A DNA stretch of 64,000 nt. Source: Carboxylicivirga mesophila (GTDB taxonomy: Bacteria > Bacteroidota > Bacteroidia > Bacteroidales > Marinilabiliaceae). The position numbers and the translations under genes are program-made. The stretch spans positions 124,001-188,000 of the forward strand of contig NZ_JAGUCN010000006.1 of assembly GCF_018271975.1 (NCBI RefSeq), in the 5' to 3' direction. The notes under the pieces were generated by a model. It was given only the letters and a program-made list of their open reading frames with translations. It searched no databases and was not told the DNA's origin. Shown here piece by piece: positions 1 to 8,899 of the stretch. The stretch's first letter is position 1; each line of letters begins with the position of its first letter.

Positions 1-1
1 T

Positions 2-112
2 AAAACCATAACGAATTATAATGAAGCTGGAGATGCTGTTATTACTAAGAAGGAAAATAGTTTAAACAGCAAGTTGGAGTGGGAGTGGATATGGCAAGAT
101 ATTACTGAGTAG
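2..112 (+). CDS. C-terminal end of an unidentified protein (partial)
   Basis: An open frame enters from the left edge and reads 36 codons to a TAG at 110-112. The residues are charged and Trp-rich near the end (EWEWIWQDITE). It is followed about 35 bases later by a rho-independent terminator, which supports a real gene end rather than chance. I do not recognise the family from this fragment and assign no function. Confidence 0.5.
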   Translation, partial: KTITNYNEAGDAVITKKENSLNSKLEWEWIWQDITE

Positions 113-147
113 GTTTATCTTACAAGAGATATCAAATTAAAGAAATA

Positions 148-183
148 AAAATCCGGAGATGACTAGTCTTCGGATTTTTTTTG
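148..183 (+). terminator. Rho-independent terminator
   Basis: AAATCCGGAG pairs with CTTCGGATTT (one imperfect pair) and is followed by a run of T. It closes the truncated gene at the left edge. Confidence 0.8.
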
Positions 184-321
184 TTTATACCTGGCTAATC
201 AAGTTATTAATGCTGATGAGAAAAATAAATCTACAACCCAGACTGATAGTACTTTGCCAATAAAGGCTATAAACTATCTATGTTTTTATGAGCAATCCTT
301 CTTCATGCCAGTCAAAACTTC

Positions 322-329
322 TATTTTTG
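322..329 (+). promoter_or_regulatory. Bacteroidota -7 box for the cysteate synthase gene
   Basis: TATTTTTG fits the TAnnTTTG box of Bacteroidota sigma-A promoters. It lies 24 bases before the ATG at 354 but inside the longer open frame that begins at 288, so it favours the later start. No clear TTTG upstream box was seen. Confidence 0.5.
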
Positions 330-353
330 TGGCTCAAAGAACACTACGTTACT

Positions 354-1652
354 ATGACTAAAGAATTCAAAGCAACGCCTTATAAACTGGAGTCGGTTAA
401 GTCAGGCAAACAGTTTGAGGACGAAGGCTGGACACTGGATGCACCAAATGAGCATGAGTGTAGTTTGGTAAGAGCTATCTATAATAAAAAACAAATTCAA
501 GTTAAGGATGATTCATACGGGGTATTCCGTTTCGCCGACTGGCTGCCTGTGCATAAAATGCTGGAGGGATCATCGGCGCCTGTTACTTATAAGAGTGAAG
601 GTTTAGCTAAGTACCTTGGGTTATCTGATTTATATATCACATTTAGTGGTTACTGGCCCGAGAAGGGTGCTAACTTCCGTACTTGTTCTTTCAAAGAAAC
701 TGAAGCTTATTCGGTAGGAGGAAGATTGAACAACGAGGATGGAACCGTATTGGTTGTCGCTTCGGCCGGTAATACAGCCAGAGCCTTTGCACGCGTTTGC
801 TCAGATAATAATATTCCATTGTTACTGTGTGTACCAGAAGATAATATTGACGCTTTGTGGTTCGATGAACCAATCAAAGATAATGTTAAGCTGGTGGTGA
901 CTAAATCAGGTAGTGACTATTTTGACGCTATCCATTTGTCGAACCTGGCTTGCGAGCTGGATGGTTTTATTGCCGAAGGAGGTGCTAAAAATGTGGCCCG
1001 TCGAGATGGTATGGGAACCACTACTTTGTCAGCTGTTACCACCATTGGTCGTATTCCACAGTATTATTTTCAGGCCGTGGGCAGTGGCACAGGTGCTATT
1101 GCGGCCTGGGAAGCCAACAAACGATTGATTGAAGATGGTCGTTTTGGTAAGCATTTTATGAAGCTGATGGTGTCACAAAACGTACCTTTCCTGCCGATTC
1201 ATGATGCATGGAAAGCTGATTCACGCAAGATGTTGCCACTAAATGATGATATAGCCCGCAAGCAGGTGGAAGAAATTGATGCAAAGGTATTATCAAACCG
1301 AAAACCTCCTTATGCTATTTTTGGTGGTTTATATGATGCCATGAAAGAGGCTGGTGGTGATGTATTAACGGCTACCAATGAAGCAGCACTGGAAGCAGCC
1401 CGTATCTTTGAAGAAACTGAAGGTAATGATATTCATCCGGCAGCAGCTGTAGCAACAGCTACGCTCATTCAGGCTGTTAAAGACGGTGTAGTTAATAAAG
1501 ACGATTGCATCATGCTTAATATTACCGGAGGAGGTGAGCAACGTTTCAAGAGTGACAAAGAGATTGTGTATTTAAAGCCAGCGCATGTTTTTGACATTAC
1601 TCCATCGAAAGAAGATGTTGAGAAGGTGTTGAGTCAATTGTTTAAAAAGTAG
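354..1652 (+). CDS. Cysteate synthase-like PLP enzyme
   Basis: A PLP-dependent beta-replacement enzyme of the threonine synthase fold, 432 residues from the chosen start. The likely PLP lysine is in CSFKETEA (residue 114), the phosphate/substrate loop is ASAGNTARAF, and a glycine-rich ITGGGEQRF lies near the C-terminus. The overall sequence matches my memory of the archaeal/Bacteroidota cysteate synthase family, which makes L-cysteate from O-phosphoserine and sulfite. In Bacteroidota, cysteate feeds capnine-type sulfonolipids, but no acyltransferase for that step is in this window. The frame is open back to 288, yet a promoter box at 322 and the family-like N-terminus point to ATG 354. It is co-directional with the PhnA-like gene 4 bases downstream. 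The main alternative is a divergent threonine synthase. Confidence 0.75.
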   Translation: MTKEFKATPYKLESVKSGKQFEDEGWTLDAPNEHECSLVRAIYNKKQIQVKDDSYGVFRFADWLPVHKMLEGSSAPVTYKSEGLAKYLGLSDLYITFSGYWPEKGANFRTCSFKETEAYSVGGRLNNEDGTVLVVASAGNTARAFARVCSDNNIPLLLCVPEDNIDALWFDEPIKDNVKLVVTKSGSDYFDAIHLSNLACELDGFIAEGGAKNVARRDGMGTTTLSAVTTIGRIPQYYFQAVGSGTGAIAAWEANKRLIEDGRFGKHFMKLMVSQNVPFLPIHDAWKADSRKMLPLNDDIARKQVEEIDAKVLSNRKPPYAIFGGLYDAMKEAGGDVLTATNEAALEAARIFEETEGNDIHPAAAVATATLIQAVKDGVVNKDDCIMLNITGGGEQRFKSDKEIVYLKPAHVFDITPSKEDVEKVLSQLFKK

Positions 1653-1656
1653 AATA

Positions 1657-2229
1657 ATGAGTGTAGAAAAGGCGCTTATGGCGCGAAGTGGCGGTAAATG
1701 TGAATTGTGTGGAAGCGAAGAAGGATTGACTGTTTATCAGGTGCCTCCTGTAGAGGAGGTGGCTGCAAAAAGCATTCTAACCTGTTCTACTTGTCGTTCG
1801 CAGATAGAGCAGCCTGATGCGATGGATGCTAACCACTGGCGATGCCTGAATGATAGCATGTGGAGTACAGAACCGGCTGTTCAGGTAATGGCCTGGCGAT
1901 TGCTCAGCCGTCTCAATGCCGATTGGACGCAGGATTTACTGGATATGCTTTACCTGGATGATGAAACGCTGGAGTGGGCTAAAGCTGATGGCGATGGGTT
2001 GAGTGATGATGAGGTGGTGAAGTACATCGATAGTAATGGTGCAGAGTTGCAAGCGGGCGATACCGTAGTACTTATCAAAGATTTGAATGTGAAAGGAAGT
2101 AGTTTTGTTGCCAAGCGCGGTACAGCGGTTCGTAACATTATTCTTTCACACGGCGATCCGGAGCATATCGAAGGGAAAGTAAATGGTCAACACATTTACA
2201 TTTTAACCAAGTTTGTGAAGAAAAACTAA
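1657..2229 (+). CDS. PhnA/YjdM-like zinc-ribbon protein
   Basis: A 190-residue protein with an N-terminal zinc ribbon (CELCG near residue 15 and CSTC near residue 43) and a C-terminal PhnA domain (about residues 120-190) with the family pattern of a small SH3-like barrel (GDTVVLIKDLNVKG). The family was named after the E. coli phosphonate operon but is not known to take part in phosphonate cleavage, and its role is uncertain. It begins 4 bases after the cysteate-synthase-like gene, so the two are very likely co-transcribed. The functional link between them is unknown. Family assignment is firm; function is open. Confidence 0.85.
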   Translation: MSVEKALMARSGGKCELCGSEEGLTVYQVPPVEEVAAKSILTCSTCRSQIEQPDAMDANHWRCLNDSMWSTEPAVQVMAWRLLSRLNADWTQDLLDMLYLDDETLEWAKADGDGLSDDEVVKYIDSNGAELQAGDTVVLIKDLNVKGSSFVAKRGTAVRNIILSHGDPEHIEGKVNGQHIYILTKFVKKN

Positions 2230-2250
2230 TTACCGCATTTGATAATTATA

Positions 2251-2289
2251 CAGGGGGTGACTACTTTAGAACAAAATAGTCACCCCCTG
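2251..2289 (+). terminator. Strong 13-bp hairpin, possible terminator or attenuator
   Basis: CAGGGGGTGACTA (2251-2263) pairs perfectly with TAGTCACCCCCTG (2277-2289). No T-run follows and the next gene starts 20 bases later, so it may be an attenuator or mRNA-stabilising hairpin rather than a full terminator. Confidence 0.6.
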
Positions 2290-2309
2290 AATGTTAATAG
2301 ACCGAAAGT

Positions 2310-3533
2310 ATGCTTTTGAATATTGCTTTAATCGTCACCTTAGCTTTGGTTTTATACTACCTGTTTTCGCTCGTTAAATTACCAGGGATTCTCGGCTTAA
2401 TTGTTGCCGGAATTATTGTTGGCCCGAGTGTTTTAAATGTGGTGGATCCGGAAGTGAGTATCATATTAAAGGAGCTCAAAACGGCAGCCTTAATCGTCAT
2501 ACTTATACGTGCGGGCCTGGGCATTAACCGCAAAACCTTGCATAAAGTCGGGCGTCCGGCCATTAATATGAGCTTTATTCCCGGGGTAATTGAAGGAAGC
2601 ATGGTAATGGTTGCTACACATTTCTTATTTGATTTCACCTGGATTGAAGGGGGAATTTTAGGCTTTATAATTGCTGCAGTTTCTCCGGCTGTGGTAGTGC
2701 CAACCATGCTTGACCTGAAAGAAAAAGGTTTTGGAAATAAGAAAGAAGTACCGACACTGGTGCTGGCAGGGGCCTCGGTAGATGATGTATTTGCTATCAC
2801 TATTTTTAGCGTTTTTATAGGCTTGGCTGCTGGTACAAGCATCAATATCGGGCACTTAATCTGGAGTGTGCCGGCAGGGATTGTGCTGGGGGCTTTGCTG
2901 GGCTTGGTGTTAGGATGGGGCTTAGTCTGGTTCTTTAAGAAATTTCATATCAGGGACACAAAAAAGGTCATCATCTTTATGATTGTTGCTGTGGTGTTTT
3001 ATGAACTAACCGAGATGGAGGCTGTGAAATCGGTTATCCCACTGACTGGTCTCCTTGGAATCATGGCAATTGGGTTTATCATCCTTGAGCAATACGGTAA
3101 ACTGGCAAAACGCCTGGCTTCTAAATTCAATAAAGTATGGGTGTTGTCTGAAATTTTGCTGTTTGTATACATTGGAACGGAAGTGCAAATAAAGCAACTG
3201 GATGTCTCTATTGTTGGCGTAGGGTTATTAATCCTCGCATTGGGTTTGATGGCTCGTAGTTTTGGCGTTTGGCTATCGTTACTGGGCTCTGACTTAAATA
3301 GCAAGGAAAAACTTTTCTGTGTGATTGCCTATTGGCCAAAAGCCACTGTGCAGGCTGCTATTGGGGCCGTACCTCTGAGTCTTATTCAAGCCGGGAAGCT
3401 GGGGAATGTGTCTGTGGAAACGGGTCAGGTGATTCTCGCAATTGCTGTATTGAGCATTATCACTACCGCCCCTGTTGGAGCTATTGGTATAAAATTGTTT
3501 GGACCGAAGTTGTTGGGGAAAGATGATGAGTAA
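2310..3533 (+). CDS. Cation:proton antiporter (CPA family, NHA-like)
   Basis: A 407-residue polytopic membrane protein with about 12 hydrophobic segments. The motif GASVDDVFAI (about residues 155-164) carries the paired aspartates expected of the ion-binding site in CPA-type sodium/proton exchangers, most like the NHA (SLC9B) branch. It should exchange Na+ or another monovalent cation for H+ across the inner membrane. The C-terminus is short and has no TrkA or RCK regulatory domain. It starts 20 bases after a strong hairpin and may be partly uncoupled from the genes before it. The exact ion cannot be told from sequence. Confidence 0.85.
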   Translation: MLLNIALIVTLALVLYYLFSLVKLPGILGLIVAGIIVGPSVLNVVDPEVSIILKELKTAALIVILIRAGLGINRKTLHKVGRPAINMSFIPGVIEGSMVMVATHFLFDFTWIEGGILGFIIAAVSPAVVVPTMLDLKEKGFGNKKEVPTLVLAGASVDDVFAITIFSVFIGLAAGTSINIGHLIWSVPAGIVLGALLGLVLGWGLVWFFKKFHIRDTKKVIIFMIVAVVFYELTEMEAVKSVIPLTGLLGIMAIGFIILEQYGKLAKRLASKFNKVWVLSEILLFVYIGTEVQIKQLDVSIVGVGLLILALGLMARSFGVWLSLLGSDLNSKEKLFCVIAYWPKATVQAAIGAVPLSLIQAGKLGNVSVETGQVILAIAVLSIITTAPVGAIGIKLFGPKLLGKDDE

Positions 3534-3590
3534 GCATTACCTCCAATTAAATGAGTGATTTCTACTGCATGAAGTTTTTCTGATAAAATA

Positions 3591-3627
3591 ATAGTTAGTG
3601 CTATATGTCTTTTATAGTACTAACTAT
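3591..3627. repeat. 15-bp imperfect inverted repeat
   Basis: ATAGTTAGTGCTATA (3591-3605) pairs with TATAGTACTAACTAT (3613-3627), one mismatch, 7-base loop. It shares the TAGTTA/TAACTA words with the direct repeats just downstream and lacks a T-run, so it is not an ordinary terminator. Confidence 0.6.
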
Positions 3628-3632
3628 GTACA

Positions 3633-3680
3633 TTGATTAGTTATAACTATACGCAATTGATTAGTTATAACTATACGCAA
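3633..3680. repeat. Two perfect tandem 24-bp repeats with a palindromic core
   Basis: A 24-base unit occurs twice without change (3633-3656 and 3657-3680). Each holds the perfect palindrome TAGTTATAACTA. Decayed copies of the word TAGTTA/TAACTA lie on both sides (about 3590-3740). The repeats fill the gap between the convergent antiporter and HExxH-protein genes. Function unknown. Confidence 0.85.
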
Positions 3681-3752
3681 TTGATAGTAGTAACTATATA
3701 TCATCAATAGTTGCTACATACGTTATCAATCGTTCAATTTATGTATATAGTT

Positions 3753-4403
3753 TTACTGTTCAAGGAGGGATTCTTCTATCTGGGTTAAAATACGAACGGG
3801 CGTCATATATATCTGAGACTTGTAATGTTTGTAATCATCCGATGCATCAGAATCATGCAGTACATAGTTGGCCCAGTGGTATAAATATTGTCCAAAACCG
3901 GCTGCGATAGTTAAGCTGTCTGTATAATGTTCTACTTGCCTTTTGCCTTTTTGTGAAAGGTACTGAAGGCCGCGCTCCATCACTCCTGTAACTTTTCTGC
4001 TTTCATAGTCGCGAATGTGCATCAGTTCATGAGCAAATAATCCAATACGTGCTTCCGAAGGAACATCTTTAAGGTGCACACCTTTAAATGATTCTTTCTT
4101 ATTTACCAAGATGACATATCGCCTGTTCTTTTTTCCCAACAGTAGCGAAAAGAAGTGAGGACGTGCTGCCATAGTGGTTTTAATATTTTTGTTTCTGACC
4201 TTAATTTTGCAATTATGCAGGTCTGCAAACTCTTGATAGGGCACCATGAAATCCTCTAGATATGCACTATTAAAGCTTGTATCTACTTTTAAGTTACCAA
4301 TTTTATTGTATCGCTTGATTTTTTGATTAACCGAATCCTGAGCGGTAATCACTGAAGAAATAAGTACACCTGTTACCAACCCAAACAAATCTTTCAACTT
4401 CAT
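3753..4403 (-). CDS. Exported HExxH zinc-metallopeptidase-like protein
   Basis: A 216-residue protein from ATG 4403; the open frame extends three codons further to a TTG, less likely. A hydrophobic N-terminus ending SSVITAQ looks like a signal peptide. The centre holds FAHELMHIRDYE, an HExxH zinc motif in a helix. A possible third ligand could lie in the acidic/His-rich region that follows (VEHYTDSLTIAAG), as in gluzincin-like enzymes. I do not recognise a named family. Its role may be peptidase or inactive. It is a single gene with no partner on its strand and faces the antiporter across the repeat region. Confidence 0.65.
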   Translation of the reverse strand: MKLKDLFGLVTGVLISSVITAQDSVNQKIKRYNKIGNLKVDTSFNSAYLEDFMVPYQEFADLHNCKIKVRNKNIKTTMAARPHFFSLLLGKKNRRYVILVNKKESFKGVHLKDVPSEARIGLFAHELMHIRDYESRKVTGVMERGLQYLSQKGKRQVEHYTDSLTIAAGFGQYLYHWANYVLHDSDASDDYKHYKSQIYMTPVRILTQIEESLLEQ

Positions 4404-4577
4404 ATCCAACAAGTTTTTGATTAGTATTTATGTATTTTCTTACCGAAATGTTACGGATAAGACGTTAAAAAATGTGAATAAAAATACTAAGTGGCTTATT
4501 TGTAGTGTTTTGGTTGTTGGTCGGGAAGGGTTAAATAACCAGTGGCTATTTCGAATTAAAAGCCACCGGCTAATGTT

Positions 4578-6398
4578 TTAGCTCATTTGCATCGAGTGCA
4601 GTTTCTTATAAATCCCATCTTTAGCGATTAGCTCATCGTGCGTGCCTGTTTCTACGATCTTACCTTCATTAAACACACAAATCATGTCGGCGTTACGCAC
4701 GGTTGATAATCGGTGCGCAATCACCAAAGAAGTACGATTCTTCATCAGGTTTTCAAGTGCATCCTGCACCAAACGTTCTGATTCGGTATCTAAAGCTGAG
4801 GTGGCTTCATCAAGAATCAGAATAGGTGGATTTTTCAAGATGGCCCTTGCAATGCTAATGCGTTGGCGCTGACCACCCGACAGTTTGCTTCCCCGATCGC
4901 CAATGACGGTTTGATAGCCTTCTTCTGTAGCGGTGATAAAATCATGTGCGTTAGCAACTTTAGCTGCATTAATTACTTCTTCTTCGGTTGCCTGCTCCAC
5001 GCCAAAAGTAATATTGTTGTAAATAGTATCGTTGAAAAGGATGGCTTCCTGATTAACGTTCCCCATCAATTCCCTAAGGTTATATAATTTTAAATCCTTA
5101 ATGTTATGACCATCAATGTAGATACCACCTTCCTGCACATCGTAGAAACGAGGAAGTAAATCCACAAATGTGGTTTTACCACTACCTGATTGACCTACCA
5201 GAGCAATGGTTTTTCCTTGCGGAATACTCAGGCTTACATCTTTCAGTACTTTAACATCTTCGTAGGCAAAACTGATGTTGCGGTATTCAATCTGATTTTT
5301 AAAAGTGGTGATAGCTTTAGAGCCATCATGCTCTTTAATATCCAGGTCGGCACTTAATACCTGCTCAATACGCTCGTAGGCTGCCATTCCTTTCTGGATG
5401 CTATAGGCTGCTTGTGAAAAGGCTTTTGCAGGGTTAATGATTTGATAAAACATGCCCAGATAGGTCATAAATACGGCCATGTTTAATGTATCATCACCTT
5501 GCAAGATGAGTGAGCCACCATACCAAAAGATGATGACGAACACGATGGTTCCCAGGAATTCACTCGTTGGGTGGGCCAGGTGACGCCGCCGTTGAAGTTT
5601 ATTCATCGTTCTGCGGTAACTCTCAACTTCACCTGTAAAGCGGCCTGCCATTCTATTCTCGGCATTAAATGCTTTAATGATGCGTAAACCTGATAATGAT
5701 TCTTCTATGATACCCAGAATTACTCCCAGTTTTGTTTGCCCTTCCCGTGATGTTTTTTTCAGGCTTTTACCGATGCGCCCGATAACAAAACCAGCAATGG
5801 GTAGCACAATAAACACGAACAAAGTTAGCTCAAAGCTCACGTAAAACATGGATGTCAATACCACAATAATGATGATGGGGTTTTTAAGCAACATGTCTAA
5901 TGATGACATAACGGATGCTTCCACTTCTTGCACGTCGGCAGTGGAACGTGCCATCATATCACCTTTGCGTTCATTGCTGTAAAAGCCCAGCGGTAGTTCA
6001 ATCATCTTATTATAGATGGCCTTTCTGATATCGCGCGTAATGCCATTGCGGACGCCTGTAATGGTGTATGAGCCCAGGTAGGTAAAGCCGGTTTTAAGCA
6101 AGGTGGTGACAATGCCGAATATTCCCAGGTAAAGGAGTGTTGTACCTGGTCCGTATTGGCTTTTTATAAGCGTGATGTAGTAATTGATGTTATTGAACAG
6201 GGCATCTTTGTCAAACGACCAGGCCATTAATGTGCTTACCTCTTTATCTTCTTCCAGAATTACTTGTAGCATCGGTATCATGGACATCATTGAAAAAACA
6301 ATGAATAATGCACTTAAAATGTTGAACAGGAAAGTTAAGGCAAGTTTAGCTTTATATGGAGGCAGATAAATGCGTAATACTCTGAAAAAGTCCTTCAT
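4578..6398 (-). CDS. ABC exporter, MsbA-like lipid/multidrug transporter
   Basis: A 606-residue half-transporter that fuses an N-terminal six-helix membrane domain (about residues 15-330) to an ATPase domain (about 370-600). The ATPase has Walker A GQSGSGKTT, signature LSGGQRQR, Walker B ILILDEATSALD and the switch histidine in VIAHRLSTV, so it should be active. Length and architecture fit MsbA/exporter-type homodimers that flip lipid A core or other lipids from inner to outer leaflet of the inner membrane. Substrate cannot be fixed from sequence. A hairpin between it and purB suggests separate transcription. Confidence 0.85.
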   Translation of the reverse strand: MKDFFRVLRIYLPPYKAKLALTFLFNILSALFIVFSMMSMIPMLQVILEEDKEVSTLMAWSFDKDALFNNINYYITLIKSQYGPGTTLLYLGIFGIVTTLLKTGFTYLGSYTITGVRNGITRDIRKAIYNKMIELPLGFYSNERKGDMMARSTADVQEVEASVMSSLDMLLKNPIIIIVVLTSMFYVSFELTLFVFIVLPIAGFVIGRIGKSLKKTSREGQTKLGVILGIIEESLSGLRIIKAFNAENRMAGRFTGEVESYRRTMNKLQRRRHLAHPTSEFLGTIVFVIIFWYGGSLILQGDDTLNMAVFMTYLGMFYQIINPAKAFSQAAYSIQKGMAAYERIEQVLSADLDIKEHDGSKAITTFKNQIEYRNISFAYEDVKVLKDVSLSIPQGKTIALVGQSGSGKTTFVDLLPRFYDVQEGGIYIDGHNIKDLKLYNLRELMGNVNQEAILFNDTIYNNITFGVEQATEEEVINAAKVANAHDFITATEEGYQTVIGDRGSKLSGGQRQRISIARAILKNPPILILDEATSALDTESERLVQDALENLMKNRTSLVIAHRLSTVRNADMICVFNEGKIVETGTHDELIAKDGIYKKLHSMQMS

Positions 6399-6482
6399 TA
6401 TTGTCTGTTTGTTATTAGTGTCAATATGACAGTTTGATTGCGAAAGTTTATAGAGTCAATCATCTTGCCATAAAACGAAAAC

Positions 6483-6510
6483 GGGCAGTAAAAGTAACTT
6501 TTTACTGCCC
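6483..6510 (-). terminator. Rho-independent terminator after purB
   Basis: GGGCAGTAAAA (6483-6493) pairs with TTTTACTGCCC (6500-6510). On the minus strand it is followed by a T-rich run, placing a stop after purB and before the ABC exporter gene. Confidence 0.8.
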
Positions 6511-6533
6511 TAAACACAAATGGTAGTTATGTT

Positions 6534-7889
6534 TTATATTTTGAAAACACCTGTATAGGAGTGAGGCGTCAATGCCCTCATTTCTTCTTTCACTTCTTCT
6601 GATACGTTAAGTCGTTCGATGAAAGCACCCATGGTTTTGGCATTAATTTCTTCGTTGGTGCGTGTTAAATCCTTTAGGGCCTCATAAGGATTCGGGTATC
6701 CTTCGCGGCGTAAGATGGTTTGAATGCCTTCAGCAACTACGGCCCAGTTATCTTCCAAATCGCGCTTGATGGCATTTTCGTTCAGTAATAATTTACCCAA
6801 ACCTTTGGCCAAAGAGCGAATTGATATAACAGAGTGAGCGATAGGCACGCCAATGTTACGTAATACGGTTGAGTCGGTTAAGTCGCGCTGAAGACGGGAA
6901 ACCGGCAGTTTTTCAGCTAAGTGCGAGAAAATAGCATTGGCAATACCCAGGTTACCTTCGGCATTTTCGAAGTCAATAGGATTCACCTTGTGTGGCATGG
7001 CACTTGAACCAACTTCCCCTTTTTTAATCTTCTGCTTGAAATACTCCATCATGATGTATGTCCAGAAGTCGCGGGCTAAGTCCAATAAAATGACATTGAT
7101 GCGCTTAAAGTTGTCGAATGACGCAGCCATATTGTCATAGTTGGAAATCTGCGTTGTTACCTGCTCGCGATCCAGCTTCAGGATGTTGTTGACAAAGTTG
7201 TTTCCAAAATCTACCCAGTCGATAGAAGGATAAGCCGCGTTGTGTGCGTTGAAGTTTCCGGTTGCACCACCAAACTTAGCTGAGCAAGGAATACCTTTTA
7301 GAAGAGCCAGTTGCTTGTTCAAACGCTCAACATACACTTTCATTTCTTTTCCTAAACGAGTAGGAGAGGCAGGCTGCCCATGCGTTTTAGCCAACATCGG
7401 GATGTCTTTCCATTCGTTAGCCAAATCATCAAGTGTTTGAATCAGCTCTTCCAACAGCGGGTAGTAAATATCATGTACGGCGTCGCGCAATGAATATGGT
7501 ACCGCTGTATTGTTAATGTCTTGTGAAGTTAAGCCAAAGTGTATAAATTCTTTATACTTATCTAGCTTCAATACATCAAATTTCTCCTTGATGAAATACT
7601 CAACAGCTTTTACATCGTGGTTAGTGACTGATTCGATTTCCTTAATACGCTCAGCATCCTCCAATTCGAAGTTCTTGTATACTTTGCGTAAATCAGCATA
7701 CAGGTTTTTGTCAAAGTCGGCCAATTGAGGTAGTGGCTGCTCGCAAAGTGCAATAAAGTACTCTATTTCAACAAGCACACGGTAGCGAATTAGTGCGTAT
7801 TCAGAAAAATACAAAGCCAGACCATCTACTTTGTTTCGATATCTTCCGTCAACAGGAGATATGGCAGTCAATAATTGAATATCCATCAT
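6534..7889 (-). CDS. purB: Adenylosuccinate lyase
   Basis: A 451-residue fumarase/aspartase-superfamily lyase of the long E. coli-type form. It splits SAICAR to AICAR and adenylosuccinate to AMP, each with release of fumarate, in the cytoplasm. The superfamily signature SSAMPHKVNPIDFE (about residues 293-306) carries the catalytic serine of the mobile loop. The N-terminus LTAISPVDGRYRNKV and the TSxDINN-type segment LTSQDINNTAVPYSLRD are typical. There are two possible in-frame ATGs (7889, 7886). A TAnnTTTG box lies about 27 bases upstream. Family assignment is firm. Confidence 0.97.
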   Translation of the reverse strand: MMDIQLLTAISPVDGRYRNKVDGLALYFSEYALIRYRVLVEIEYFIALCEQPLPQLADFDKNLYADLRKVYKNFELEDAERIKEIESVTNHDVKAVEYFIKEKFDVLKLDKYKEFIHFGLTSQDINNTAVPYSLRDAVHDIYYPLLEELIQTLDDLANEWKDIPMLAKTHGQPASPTRLGKEMKVYVERLNKQLALLKGIPCSAKFGGATGNFNAHNAAYPSIDWVDFGNNFVNNILKLDREQVTTQISNYDNMAASFDNFKRINVILLDLARDFWTYIMMEYFKQKIKKGEVGSSAMPHKVNPIDFENAEGNLGIANAIFSHLAEKLPVSRLQRDLTDSTVLRNIGVPIAHSVISIRSLAKGLGKLLLNENAIKRDLEDNWAVVAEGIQTILRREGYPNPYEALKDLTRTNEEINAKTMGAFIERLNVSEEVKEEMRALTPHSYTGVFKI

Positions 7890-7915
7890 TTTTTCTATTT
7901 GATTTTTTGGCAGTG

Positions 7916-7923
7916 CAAAAGTA
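7916..7923 (-). promoter_or_regulatory. Bacteroidota -7 box for purB
   Basis: On the minus strand this reads TACTTTTG, matching TAnnTTTG, 27 bases before the first purB ATG. The same TACTTTTG sequence precedes guaB and the tRNA operon in this window. Confidence 0.55.
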
Positions 7924-7986
7924 GTAAATTTTAGCCGAAAAGCTTAGTTTTGGCTCCTCAGGATTATAAATATCGGAAAATTACAA

Positions 7987-8778
7987 ATGAATTACAGACA
8001 AGGTTTTCAGTTGGGTATACGAACCTACTCCCAGGCAATGTCATTTATGTTTCGAAATCGCTTGGGCTGGTTTTTTATCTTCCCGGTGCTTTTTAATATC
8101 CTGCTCTTTATTGCAGGTTTTTATTCAGTCAGTTCTCTAAGTGATGGAATGATTCATTCGCTGAATGAATGGATGAATATTGAATCGTGGGACTTTTGGG
8201 GAGCGAGTGCCATTGTGGCATTAATCAAAGGGCTCATTTGGATTGTTTTACGTCTGCTGTTCTTTATTATCTATGCCTATATAGGTGGTTATATTATTTT
8301 GATTTTGCTTTCACCTGTTTTTGCCTATTTATCGGAAAAGACGGAGGAGGCTATAACAGGGAATAAGCTGCCATTTGATTTTATACAATTTGCCAAAGAT
8401 ATTCTGAGGGGGGTGTTATTGGCTGTTCGGAATTTAACGGTTGAACTTTTGTTTACGGCTCTGCTATTCATTCTCAGTTTTATTCCGTTGGTGGGCTACT
8501 TTACACCTGTTGCTTTATTTTTTGTTTCGGCTTATTTCTACGGATTCTCCTTTCTGGATTATACCTTTGAACGACGTCGTTTGCAAATAGATGTGAGTGT
8601 GCGGTTGATGCGTAAAAACAAGGGATTAGCGATAGGTAATGGCTTTGTATTCTCATTGGTTCTATTGATTCCATACATTGGTGTGATGGTGGCAGGTTTT
8701 GTAGCAATTATATCGGTTGTTGCTGCTACCCTGGCGGCTGCTGAGGTGGTTGACAAAGAGTTGGAACTTATCAGATAA
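7987..8778 (+). CDS. EI24/CysZ-like membrane protein
   Basis: A 263-residue integral membrane protein with five to six hydrophobic segments and the N-terminal pattern GFQLGIRTYSQAMSFMF, matching the EI24/CysZ domain (Pfam EI24). E. coli CysZ brings sulfate into the cell. Many Bacteroidota homologues are of unknown substrate. The gene stands between purB (divergent) and proC (same strand, 121 bases on), and context gives no sulfate link of its own. The domain call is fairly sure; the substrate is not. Confidence 0.75.
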   Translation: MNYRQGFQLGIRTYSQAMSFMFRNRLGWFFIFPVLFNILLFIAGFYSVSSLSDGMIHSLNEWMNIESWDFWGASAIVALIKGLIWIVLRLLFFIIYAYIGGYIILILLSPVFAYLSEKTEEAITGNKLPFDFIQFAKDILRGVLLAVRNLTVELLFTALLFILSFIPLVGYFTPVALFFVSAYFYGFSFLDYTFERRRLQIDVSVRLMRKNKGLAIGNGFVFSLVLLIPYIGVMVAGFVAIISVVAATLAAAEVVDKELELIR

Positions 8779-8848
8779 CTGATAAAAGAGGGTCCAATCA
8801 CTGATATAACTCATCACGAGGCGTTCATTTTTTGTCACCAATCCTGTC

Positions 8849-8856
8849 TAGCTTTG
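8849..8856 (+). promoter_or_regulatory. Possible -7 box for proC
   Basis: TAGCTTTG fits TAnnTTTG, 44 bases before the proC start. A TTTG at 8831-8834 is 14 bases upstream, shorter than the usual 19-21, so support is partial. Confidence 0.4.
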
Positions 8857-8899
8857 CAGTGTGTTTATTTGAGTATTAATTTTTACTTATTCTAGAAGG

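Noticed and set aside
354-1652. Threonine synthase (thrC)
   Set aside because: The fold is shared, but the sequence around the PLP lysine and the C-terminal ITGGGEQRF better match the cysteate synthase family as I remember it; kept as an alternative in the feature entry.
2357-2845. 162-codon minus-strand open frame
   Set aside because: Antisense to the antiporter membrane helices; repetitive Thr/Ile/Pro composition fits a shadow of hydrophobic codons.
3633-3680. CRISPR array
   Set aside because: Only two directly adjacent repeats with no spacers and no cas genes nearby.
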